Origin: RGIG5612 sp045627365
GTDB lineage: Bacteria > Bacillota > Clostridia > Lachnospirales > Lachnospiraceae
Length of the DNA stretch: 64,000 nt
NCBI GenBank assembly: GCA_045627365.1
Contig: JAZQNN010000036.1
Coordinates: 1 to 64,000 of the forward strand
Direction of reading: 5' to 3'
The notes under the pieces were generated by a model. That model worked only from the letters and a program-made list of their open reading frames with translations, made no database searches and was not told where the DNA came from. A program made the translations under genes and the position numbers. Shown here one piece after another: positions 42,416 to 50,176 of this stretch (the first letter of the stretch is position 1; the number at the start of each line of letters is the position of its first letter).

Positions 42416-43855
42416 TTAATATGCTTTGCCCCAGTAAACCATAGTCTTGGCCGGCTTGCCGCAACATACGCAATGATCATCCAAATGCTCCTGTTCGAAA
42501 GGCATGCACCTTGATGTAGCTGTGGTATCTTCCTTGATCTTCAGCTCACAGGCCTCATCTCCGCACCACATAGCCTTAACGAATCCCGGCTTGTTCTCGA
42601 TCGCATCCTTGAACTCTTCATATGTGCGAGCCTCAAATGTATGAGCTGCAAGATGTTCCTTGGCTCTTTCGAGCATATCGTCCTGCATCTTCTGCAGAAT
42701 GCCCGGAAGCGTTGCGGCGATCCGGTCAATTGCGACCTCTATCTTCTCTCTTGTGTCACGTCTTACAACGACTGCAACACCTTTTTCAATGTCCTTAGGG
42801 CCGATCTCTATACGAAGAGGAATGCCCTTGATCTCCTGCTCAGAGAACTTCCATCCAGGTGACTTATCACTGTCATCAAGCTCTACGCGGATCTCGGCAG
42901 CCTCGATAGCAGCCTTGATCTCAGCGGCTTTCTCAAGTACGCCTTCCTTGTGCTGAGCAACCGGGATAACGCATACCTGGATAGGAGCGATCCTCGGAGG
43001 AAGTACCAGGCCTGAATCATCGCCGTGAACCATGATGATCGCGCCGATCGTTCTGGTGGAAAGGCCCCATGATGTCTGGTGAACGTACTGAAGCTTGTTG
43101 TCCTTGTCGGTATACTGGATGCCGAATGCTCTGGCAAATCCGTCGCCGAAGTTGTGGCTTGTTCCTGACTGAAGGGCTTTGCCGTCATGCATCAGTGCTT
43201 CGATCGTATATGTAGCCTCGGCGCCTGCAAATTTCTCTTTATCTGTCTTGCGTCCCTTGACCATAGGGATCGCCAGATACTCTTCGCAGAACTGCGCGTA
43301 GATATTCAGCATCTGAATGGTTCTTTCCTGAGCTTCCTCAGCTGTAGCATGGGCCGTATGGCCTTCCTGCCACAGGAACTCAGATGAACGAAGGAACGGA
43401 CGGGTCGTCTTCTCCCAGCGGACTACCGAGCACCACTGATTGAATACCTTAGGAAGATCTCTGTATGACTGAACGATGTTGGAATACAGCTCGCAGAACA
43501 GCGTCTCTGATGTCGGGCGAACTACCAGGCGCTCTTCCAATGTCTCAAGACCGCCCTGTGTGACCCACGCGCACTCAGGAGCAAATCCCTCAACATGATC
43601 CTTCTCTTTGTCCAGGAGGCTTTCCGGAATGAACATAGGCATGTAAACGTTTTTAACACCGGCCTTCTTAAACATTGCGTCCAGATTCTTCTGGATGTTT
43701 TCCCAGATCGCATATCCGTTCGGAAGGATCATCATGCAGCCTTTAACGCTTGAGTAGCGCATAAGCTCCGCCTTCTTAACTACGTCTGTGTACCATTGAG
43801 CGAAGTCCTCGCTCATCGATGTGATGTCTTCTACTAATTTCTTGTCTTTTGCCAT
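42416..43855 (-). CDS. proS: Prolyl-tRNA synthetase, short (eukaryote/archaea-like) type
   Basis: 479 residues. Class II core (PTSETLFCELYSNIVQSYRDLPKVFNQWCSVVRWE, FLRSSEFLWQEGHTAH) with no internal editing insertion. The C-terminal zinc-binding region (CMPFEQEHLDDHCVCCGKPAKT) ending in Tyr marks the archaeal-type enzyme, common in clostridia. Lack of the insertion means Ala-tRNA(Pro) editing must come from elsewhere. GAGGCAATATA precedes the ATG. Confidence 0.94.
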   Translation of the reverse strand: MAKDKKLVEDITSMSEDFAQWYTDVVKKAELMRYSSVKGCMMILPNGYAIWENIQKNLDAMFKKAGVKNVYMPMFIPESLLDKEKDHVEGFAPECAWVTQGGLETLEERLVVRPTSETLFCELYSNIVQSYRDLPKVFNQWCSVVRWEKTTRPFLRSSEFLWQEGHTAHATAEEAQERTIQMLNIYAQFCEEYLAIPMVKGRKTDKEKFAGAEATYTIEALMHDGKALQSGTSHNFGDGFARAFGIQYTDKDNKLQYVHQTSWGLSTRTIGAIIMVHGDDSGLVLPPRIAPIQVCVIPVAQHKEGVLEKAAEIKAAIEAAEIRVELDDSDKSPGWKFSEQEIKGIPLRIEIGPKDIEKGVAVVVRRDTREKIEVAIDRIAATLPGILQKMQDDMLERAKEHLAAHTFEARTYEEFKDAIENKPGFVKAMWCGDEACELKIKEDTTATSRCMPFEQEHLDDHCVCCGKPAKTMVYWGKAY

Positions 43856-43870
43856 TATATTGCCTCTTGA

Positions 43871-45028
43871 TTAAAGATATTTTTTCAGTTCGCTGACCCT
43901 GTCAAGCTTCTCCCACGGCAGATCAAGGTCGTTTCTGCCGAAGTGTCCGTACGCTGCTACCTGTGCGTATATCGGTCTTCTAAGATCCAGCATCTTGATG
44001 ATAGCCGCCGGTCTGAGGTCGAAATTCTCTCTGACGATCTCGGTGAGTCTGGCATCGGATAGCTTTCCGGTTCCGAAGGTGTCGACTCTGATAGATGTAG
44101 GATTTGCAACGCCGATAGCATAGGAGATCTGGATCTCACATTTGTCCGCAAGTCCTGCGGCTACGATATTCTTGGCAACATATCTTGCTGCGTAGGCTGC
44201 GCTTCTGTCGACCTTCGTGCAGTCCTTGCCTGAGAAAGCACCACCGCCGTGACGTCCGTATCCGCCGTATGTATCTACGATGATCTTTCTTCCGGTAAGT
44301 CCTGAGTCGCCGTTAGGTCCGCCGACTTCAAACCTTCCTGTCGGATTGATGAAATACTTCGTGTTCTCGTCTACCATGTCCTTAGGAAGGACCTCGTCGA
44401 AAAGATACTTCCTTATATCTTCGTGGATACGCTCCTGCGTTACTTCGTGATCATGCTGTGTTGAGCATACGACTGCATCGATTCTGGCAGGCTTATCATT
44501 CTCGTCGTACTCGACCGTTACCTGAGTCTTGCCGTCCGGTCTCAGATATGTGAGCGTTCCGCTCTTTCTGAGGTCAGTAAGTTTCCTTGAAAGGCGATGT
44601 GCCAGTGAGATCGGCAGCGGAGTATAATCCTCTGTCTCATTGCAGGCAAATCCGAACATCATACCCTGATCTCCTGCGCCTTCCGATCCGTCGTCAAGCG
44701 ACTTGTCAACGCCCTGCGCAATATCCGGTGACTGCTTGTCCATCTTAACGAGCACCTGGCAGGTCTTATAGTCGAATCCGATCGTCTCGTCGTCATACCC
44801 GATGTTCTTTACGGTTTCGCGGGCGATCTGCTCATAATCAACGCTTGCGGTGGTTGTTACTTCGCCCATCACAAGAACAAAATCCGTTGTGACACATGTC
44901 TCACATGCAACCCTGGCCATAGGGTCCTGTGCCATAATTGCATCTAAGACACTATCGGAAATCTTATCGCATATTTTATCCGGATGTCCTTCTGTAACTG
45001 ACTCCGATGTGAATAACTTTCTTTCCAT
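43871..45028 (-). CDS. metK: S-adenosylmethionine synthetase
   Basis: 385 residues; makes SAM from Met and ATP. ESVTEGHPDKICD at the N-terminus, GAGDQGMMFGFA in the middle and GGAFSGKDCTKVDRSAAY are conserved. ATG at 45028 follows GGAAGGAAGAAGT; a TTG five codons upstream is unlikely. No SAM riboswitch was seen in the short gap (20 nt) behind murA. Confidence 0.95.
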   Translation of the reverse strand: MERKLFTSESVTEGHPDKICDKISDSVLDAIMAQDPMARVACETCVTTDFVLVMGEVTTTASVDYEQIARETVKNIGYDDETIGFDYKTCQVLVKMDKQSPDIAQGVDKSLDDGSEGAGDQGMMFGFACNETEDYTPLPISLAHRLSRKLTDLRKSGTLTYLRPDGKTQVTVEYDENDKPARIDAVVCSTQHDHEVTQERIHEDIRKYLFDEVLPKDMVDENTKYFINPTGRFEVGGPNGDSGLTGRKIIVDTYGGYGRHGGGAFSGKDCTKVDRSAAYAARYVAKNIVAAGLADKCEIQISYAIGVANPTSIRVDTFGTGKLSDARLTEIVRENFDLRPAAIIKMLDLRRPIYAQVAAYGHFGRNDLDLPWEKLDRVSELKKYL

Positions 45029-45048
45029 ACTTCTTCCTTCCAAATAAT

Positions 45049-46338
45049 CTAGCCGATTTTCTGCTCGGTCCTGGTCTTGTCCTCTACAGGCACCTTGCGT
45101 ATATCCGCACCGAGTTTTTTGAGCTTGCCTTCGAAGTTCTCATAACCTCTTTCAATGAACTCGACGCCGCCTATGATTGACGTTCCTTCTGCTGCCAGAG
45201 CCGCCAATGACAATGCCGCTCCTGCGCGAAGGTCCGGTGCGCTGACCTGAGCTCCGCTCAATCCTTCTGTTCCGTTGATGATTGCGGTACGGCCTTCGAC
45301 TTTGATCTTTGCTCCCATTCGATTAAGCTCGCCGACATATTTGAATCTGTTCTCAAATATATTCTCGGTAACCGTGCTTACACCCTTGGCCAGTGCCAGT
45401 GCGACTGTCATCTGCGCCTGCATATCTGTCGGGAATCCCGGATATGGCTGTGTCTTGACCTGCGTATTGTTGGTCCTTTCCTCGCATGTGACCCTGATCG
45501 CCTCATCGTATTCCTCGACCGTGCAGCCGATATCGATCAGTTTGGAGGAGATCGACTCCATATGCTTCGGTATTATGTGATTTACTACGATGCTTCCGCC
45601 GGTAATTGCTGCCGCGCACATAAATGTGCCGGCCTCTATCTGATCGGGGATAACCGTATACTCCGTCGAGTGGAGCTTTGTTACACCCTTGATCCTTATT
45701 ACGTCAGTTCCTGCGCCTCTGATGTTAGCGCCCATACTGTTGAGCATGTTGGCAAGATCAACTACGTGCGGCTCCTTGGCCGGATTCTCTATGATGGTGC
45801 TGCCCTCTGCCATAACAGCTGCGAGCATAACATTGATAGTTGCGCCAACGCTCACTACGTCAAAATAAATATGGCTGCCGCAAAGCTTTTCGGCCTTGGC
45901 ATGGATCCTGCCACCGTCAAGCGTCACTTTTGCGCCAAGTGCTTCAAAACCTTTAATGTGCTGATCGATCGGACGTGTTCCGATTACACATCCGCCGGGC
46001 ATAGCGACCTCAGCCTGTCCGAAACGGCCAAGGAGACTCCCCAGCAGATAATAAGAAGCCCTGATTTTGTCAACAAATTCGTAGTTGACTGAAAGAGAGT
46101 TGACCGTAGCGCCGATAATCCTGACTTTGTGTCTGCTGATCCTTTCGACTTTCGCTCCGATATGCGCTACAGCATCCAGAAGAACGTTAATATCGCTGAC
46201 ATCAGGAAGGTTATCTATAACAACCGGTTCCTCTGTCAAAACGCTTGCTGCGATGAGAGCAAGCGCTGCATTTTTTGCTCCACAGATATCGACAGTACCC
46301 CTAAGCGGCCTTCCGCCCTTGATAATGTATTGATTCAT
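45049..46338 (-). CDS. murA: UDP-N-acetylglucosamine 1-carboxyvinyltransferase
   Basis: 429 residues. First committed step of peptidoglycan synthesis, PEP to UDP-GlcNAc. Active-site Cys117 in MPGGCVIGTRP, so the enzyme should be fosfomycin-sensitive. KNAALALIAASVL near the start is typical. The C-terminus carries a short charged extension (VEDKTRTEQKIG). GAGGTTAAGC precedes the ATG; first gene of the operon running to the GH25 lipoprotein. Confidence 0.95.
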   Translation of the reverse strand: MNQYIIKGGRPLRGTVDICGAKNAALALIAASVLTEEPVVIDNLPDVSDINVLLDAVAHIGAKVERISRHKVRIIGATVNSLSVNYEFVDKIRASYYLLGSLLGRFGQAEVAMPGGCVIGTRPIDQHIKGFEALGAKVTLDGGRIHAKAEKLCGSHIYFDVVSVGATINVMLAAVMAEGSTIIENPAKEPHVVDLANMLNSMGANIRGAGTDVIRIKGVTKLHSTEYTVIPDQIEAGTFMCAAAITGGSIVVNHIIPKHMESISSKLIDIGCTVEEYDEAIRVTCEERTNNTQVKTQPYPGFPTDMQAQMTVALALAKGVSTVTENIFENRFKYVGELNRMGAKIKVEGRTAIINGTEGLSGAQVSAPDLRAGAALSLAALAAEGTSIIGGVEFIERGYENFEGKLKKLGADIRKVPVEDKTRTEQKIG

Positions 46339-46375
46339 GCTTAACCTCTGTAGTTTTTTTATACAAACCCAAGAT

Positions 46376-46404
46376 ATTATACACGTATCTTATTTACTTG
46401 TAAA
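46376..46404 (-). promoter_or_regulatory. Promoter of the murA operon
   Basis: -35 TTTACA (46399-46404), 17-bp spacer, -10 TATAAT (46376-46381), minus strand; about 37 nt before the murA ATG. Confidence 0.75.
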
Positions 46405-46412
46405 TATAATAA

Positions 46413-46431
46413 AAAGTGCCCCGCAGGCACA
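46413..46431 (-). terminator. Orphan terminator-like hairpin
   Basis: Minus-strand GTGCC/GGCAC stem followed by TTTTT, located upstream of the murA promoter and behind the MATE promoter. No minus-strand gene lies immediately upstream; it would block transcripts antisense to the MATE gene. Confidence 0.5.
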
Positions 46432-46440
46432 ACTCATGAT

Positions 46441-46469
46441 TTGACAGATGGCACTTACAAGCTTATGAT
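46441..46469 (+). promoter_or_regulatory. Promoter of the MATE gene (leaderless)
   Basis: Consensus -35 TTGACA (46441-46446), 17-bp spacer, -10 TATGAT (46464-46469). Only 9 nt separate the -10 from the ATG at 46479, so the transcript should start at or within a few bases of the start codon. Confidence 0.7.
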
Positions 46470-46478
46470 TATGAAACT

Positions 46479-47822
46479 ATGGTCGCAGCAGCAAGAATGT
46501 TTTCAAATAAAGATCTCAGAAAGCTCCTGATCCCGCTTATGATCGAGCAGGTCCTGACGTCATTCATGGGTACAGTCGATACCATGATGGTTGCCAGACT
46601 CGGTGAAGCGGCAGTATCAGGGGTTTCTTGTGTTGACTCCATCAACAAGCTTGTCATCTTCATGCTGACGTCCATCGCTACCGGCGGCACGATCGTGTGC
46701 AGCCAGTATATCGGCCGTGAAGATAAAGAGAACGCCGACAGAGCTGCAAGGCAGGTGTTTCTGTGCGCATTCGCGATCTCTTTGATAATCACGGCAGTGT
46801 GCCTTATATTCCGAAGCGGACTGCTGAAACTCATATTCGGCTCTGTTGAAAAAGACGTTATGGACTCGGCTCTTGACTATTTTCTCTTTACCGCGATCCA
46901 GTTTCCTTTTACCGCGCTTTTTAATGTAGGAGCAGCGCTCTTCAGAGCATGCGGCAATTCAAGGCTCCCAATGATCGTATCCGCGTCCGGCAACATTCTG
47001 AACATCATAGGTAATTACATTTTGCTTTTTGTCGTAAAGATCGGAGTCACCGGAGCCGCTATATCGACCACCGGTTCCATGGCTGTCGCCTGCATCGTTA
47101 TCATCATCTTCCTAAAACGCAGGAGGCAGATGATCGACGTCGGAAACCTTCTTGCCATAAAGCCCGATTTCAAAATCATCGGCAGGGTCCTCAAAGTCGG
47201 TGTTCCGACAGGAGTCGAAAATTCCATGTTCCAGTTCGGCAAACTGATCGTACAGAGCACTGTTGCGACTTTAGGCACGATGGCTATCGCCTCCAATGCG
47301 ATCGTCATTGCCCTTGAGTACGTCACCTCGATGCCATCGATGGGTATCTCGGTTGGCCTTATGACCGTTGCCGGGCAGTGTCTGGGCGCAGGGCGGCTCG
47401 AGGAGGCGAAGTATTATATCAAGAAGCTGACCCTCTGGTCCGCCGTCGTTCTTTTTGTCTGGAACTGGATCATTTTCTTCTTCACCGAACCCGTGTGCAG
47501 ACTGTCAGGGCTTGCCCCTGAGGCTATAAGTCTGACCGTTCATGTTATGCTGATCACAAGCATCATCAAGCCGTTTTTGTGGCCGCTGGCGTTTCTTCCT
47601 TCCAACGGGATGCGCGCAGCCGGAGACGGTGCGTTCAGCATGATCTCTGCCTCAATATCCATGTGGGTGATCCGTGTCGGACTGACCACGGTTCTGTGCA
47701 GATTCCTGGGCGTCGGCCTCATCGGGATCTGGATCGGATACTTTGCTGACTGGGCCGTTCGTTCAACGGTCAGCGTCCTGCGCTTTAAGAGCGGCAAATG
47801 GACCCGTCATAAAGTAATTTAG
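46479..47822 (+). CDS. MATE-family multidrug/metabolite exporter
   Basis: 447 residues, about twelve membrane helices. Starts with FSNKDLRKLLIPLMIEQVLTSFMGTVDTMMVARLGEAAVSGVS, typical of clostridial MATE proteins, which exchange cations for drugs or metabolites. No Shine-Dalgarno is present; the promoter sits directly before the ATG. A second ATG six codons in also lacks a site. Divergent from murA, converging on mscL with a shared terminator. Confidence 0.9.
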   Translation: MVAAARMFSNKDLRKLLIPLMIEQVLTSFMGTVDTMMVARLGEAAVSGVSCVDSINKLVIFMLTSIATGGTIVCSQYIGREDKENADRAARQVFLCAFAISLIITAVCLIFRSGLLKLIFGSVEKDVMDSALDYFLFTAIQFPFTALFNVGAALFRACGNSRLPMIVSASGNILNIIGNYILLFVVKIGVTGAAISTTGSMAVACIVIIIFLKRRRQMIDVGNLLAIKPDFKIIGRVLKVGVPTGVENSMFQFGKLIVQSTVATLGTMAIASNAIVIALEYVTSMPSMGISVGLMTVAGQCLGAGRLEEAKYYIKKLTLWSAVVLFVWNWIIFFFTEPVCRLSGLAPEAISLTVHVMLITSIIKPFLWPLAFLPSNGMRAAGDGAFSMISASISMWVIRVGLTTVLCRFLGVGLIGIWIGYFADWAVRSTVSVLRFKSGKWTRHKVI

Positions 47823-47830
47823 GACATACA

Positions 47831-47867
47831 AAAAGCTCCGTCCAAGTTAAATCGGACGGAGCTTTTT
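47831..47867. terminator. Bidirectional terminator, MATE/mscL
   Basis: Arms AAAAGCTCCGTCC and GGACGGAGCTTTT with a 10-nt loop; T tracts on both strands. Lies between converging genes. Confidence 0.88.
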
Positions 47868-47884
47868 TCTTCAGTAAAATCTGA

Positions 47885-48370
47885 TTATTCAGCTTCTTCA
47901 GCAGCCTCTTCTTCAGGAAGTTCAGATGTGCAGTTCGGGCAGCGAGTAGCATCGATAGCGATCTCACTCTTGCAGAACGGGCAGATCTTGGTCGTAGGAG
48001 CTGCAGGTGCTTCTTCAGCTTCTTCATTCTTCTTGAGGTTCTGGATCTTGTTGATTCCCTTAACAACGAGGAATACTACGAATCCGACAAGGATGAAGTC
48101 GATAATGGTAACGATCAGTTTGCCGACGCCCATTACAACAGCTTCCTTAACGATCTCTCCGGCCTCGTCGAGAACTGCAGGCTTGAGAACGATATCGAGT
48201 TTCGCAAGATCGATTCCACCGATGAGCAGGCCGATTGCAGGCATGAATACATCATTAACCAGACTTGTGGTAATTTTACCAAATGCTGTAGCTATGATAA
48301 CGCCGACTGCCATGTCGATAACGTTACCGCGCATGATGAATTCTTTGAATTCTTTTCCTATTTTTTTCAT
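47885..48370 (-). CDS. mscL: Large-conductance mechanosensitive channel with C-terminal zinc ribbon
   Basis: 161 residues. MscL pore region at 1-110 (EFKEFIMRGNVIDMAVGVIIATAFGKITTSLVND), two membrane helices, then instead of only the usual helical bundle a four-cysteine ribbon (Cys130, Cys133, Cys144, Cys147; CPFCKSE and CPNCTSE) and an acidic tail. The channel releases solutes on osmotic downshock. AGGAGG precedes the ATG. Zinc ribbon in the cytoplasm of a pentamer might tune gating or bind a partner (inference). Confidence 0.92.
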   Translation of the reverse strand: MKKIGKEFKEFIMRGNVIDMAVGVIIATAFGKITTSLVNDVFMPAIGLLIGGIDLAKLDIVLKPAVLDEAGEIVKEAVVMGVGKLIVTIIDFILVGFVVFLVVKGINKIQNLKKNEEAEEAPAAPTTKICPFCKSEIAIDATRCPNCTSELPEEEAAEEAE

Positions 48371-48419
48371 TTTATCCTCCTAGTTTATCAGAGCCCACCA
48401 GGGCATTTGTTTTCTAAAA

Positions 48420-49244
48420 TCAACCGTTCGTGATCTTTACTTCATAACCGTAGTCACCGCAATAATGGCCGTCCTCATCGAATTCCTCGTCGCTTGAATA
48501 CGAGAAAATAACCATTCTGAGGTCGCTTATTTCATCACTGTGTGAGGTCGGGCGGAGCTTTATCGAAGTCATCAGAGTGTCCTCGTCGACCTCCTCAGGT
48601 GAAAGGTGGATGTAGAATGACTTGTCCCTGTTGACAATATCATCGTAAACCCAGCACCCGAAATATCCCGGGATCTCCACGCTGTTAAGGTTCTCCGGAT
48701 AATCGCCCATGTACAGCTCTTCGCTGTCTTTAATGTCGGACGGGCCTAAAATAGTTATGACGCGTTTTTCGTTCTCGCCGTCAACAAGGAAGCTGATCTC
48801 ATATCCTATCTTGTAGGTCTTCTCTGTCTCGTCTTCTATCCAACGATTGTAATGTTCATAACGCTGATTGTCAAAGTAGATCTCTTCCTCGTCGGTATTA
48901 TAGACCTCAAAGATCAGAAGATCTTCCCAGATAGACCACTCCTCAGTCCACTCGTGGACCAGAATGCCCCTGTCTGCATGATAATTGCCGTCATAATCCA
49001 TGGTGTACGGATATACCGGCTTCTCATTCTCGATATGGGCCTTGGTTGTCTCGGTTTCCTCCTCAGCGGTAGTTTTCTCTTCTTTAGTTTCGCCGGTGGT
49101 TTTGTCAGGAACCTCAAAAGTTTCGCCGATCTCCCAGCCGAATTCGTCCGTTTCCGGACCGTCATCCCTGAGCTTAAAGCAACCGGTCAGAAGAATGCTC
49201 AATGTCAAAGTCATGACGATGAACAGACTGATTGTTTTTTTCAT
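48420..49244 (-). CDS. Lipoprotein of unknown function
   Basis: 274 residues. Lipobox ILLTGC (Cys22), then a linker rich in Thr, Lys and Glu (about 45-80), then a roughly 190-residue beta-prone acidic domain with many Asp, Glu, Tyr. I do not recognise the family. AGGAGGAACTT precedes the ATG at 49244. Between cysK and mscL on the same strand, likely co-transcribed. Confidence 0.75.
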   Translation of the reverse strand: MKKTISLFIVMTLTLSILLTGCFKLRDDGPETDEFGWEIGETFEVPDKTTGETKEEKTTAEEETETTKAHIENEKPVYPYTMDYDGNYHADRGILVHEWTEEWSIWEDLLIFEVYNTDEEEIYFDNQRYEHYNRWIEDETEKTYKIGYEISFLVDGENEKRVITILGPSDIKDSEELYMGDYPENLNSVEIPGYFGCWVYDDIVNRDKSFYIHLSPEEVDEDTLMTSIKLRPTSHSDEISDLRMVIFSYSSDEEFDEDGHYCGDYGYEVKITNG

Positions 49245-49268
49245 AAGTTCCTCCTTTTGCAAGGTTGA

Positions 49269-50171
49269 TCAAAGCAGGCCTGTGCTGAAATATCTTTCCA
49301 TTCTGTCCGGCAAAACAGTCGCAATGATCGCGTCTTTGCCGTATTTTGCCGAGATCTGCTTAGCTGCCCAGACATTGGCCCCGGATGATGTGCCGCATAA
49401 GAGTCCCTGGACCTTGGCAAGTTCTCTCGTCGTTGCATATGCATCAGCGTCAGAAACGGTAACAACGTCATCGATTATTGATACATCCAGTACCTCAGGA
49501 ATAAATCCGTCGCCGATCCCCTGAATATTGTGAAGGCCCGGCTCCTGTCCCAGAAGCGCAGACGCGTTCTTAGGCTCAACTGCTACAACCTTGCAGTTAG
49601 GATTCTGGTCTTTAAGGTACTGGCCTATGCCCTGGAGCGTTCCGCCGCTTCCAAGTCCCGATACGAATACATCAACGTGTCCGTCAAGCTGCTTGTAAAG
49701 CTCAGGTCCGGTAGTCCTGTAGTGGATATCAGGATTATTTGGGTTGGTAAACTGCTGCGGCATGAAGAAATCAGGTTTGCCTGCAACGATCTCGGCTGCT
49801 CTGTTAACAGATCCGTCAAGGCTGAGCTTAGGATCGGTGAGTTCAAGATCTGCGCCGAGCGCGCGGATTATCTTCTTGCGCTCTTCGCTCATGTTCTCAG
49901 GCATTACGATGATAACATTGTAGCCCATGCGGACGCCGCAGAAAGCCAGGCCGATTCCCGTGTTGCCGCTGGTCGGCTCAACTATTGTCATTCCCGGATG
50001 CAGGATACCTGCTTCCTCGGCCTTCTTGATCATGTTAAGTGCAACTCTATCTTTGATCGATCCTCCCGGATTTAAAAATTCTGCCTTGGCAAAAATATTA
50101 AGTCCGGTCGTTCCTTTCAGACTGACAAGTGGCGTATTACCGATCAGATCGATAATGTTTTCAGTGTACAT
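49269..50171 (-). CDS. cysK: Cysteine synthase (O-acetylserine sulfhydrylase)
   Basis: 300 residues, PLP-dependent. PLP lysine Lys40 in NPGGSIKDRVA, PTSGNTGIGLAF for substrate carboxylate and GLGSGGTLQGIGQ for the PLP phosphate are intact. Makes cysteine from O-acetylserine and sulfide. ATG at 50171 follows GGAGGAACTAATTAAC. Five nt behind the Sel1-repeat gene. Confidence 0.94.
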   Translation of the reverse strand: MYTENIIDLIGNTPLVSLKGTTGLNIFAKAEFLNPGGSIKDRVALNMIKKAEEAGILHPGMTIVEPTSGNTGIGLAFCGVRMGYNVIIVMPENMSEERKKIIRALGADLELTDPKLSLDGSVNRAAEIVAGKPDFFMPQQFTNPNNPDIHYRTTGPELYKQLDGHVDVFVSGLGSGGTLQGIGQYLKDQNPNCKVVAVEPKNASALLGQEPGLHNIQGIGDGFIPEVLDVSIIDDVVTVSDADAYATTRELAKVQGLLCGTSSGANVWAAKQISAKYGKDAIIATVLPDRMERYFSTGLL

Positions 50172-50176
50172 GTTAA

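Noticed and set aside
45029..45048. SAM riboswitch upstream of metK
   Set aside because: Only 20 nt separate murA and metK, too short for any SAM riboswitch.
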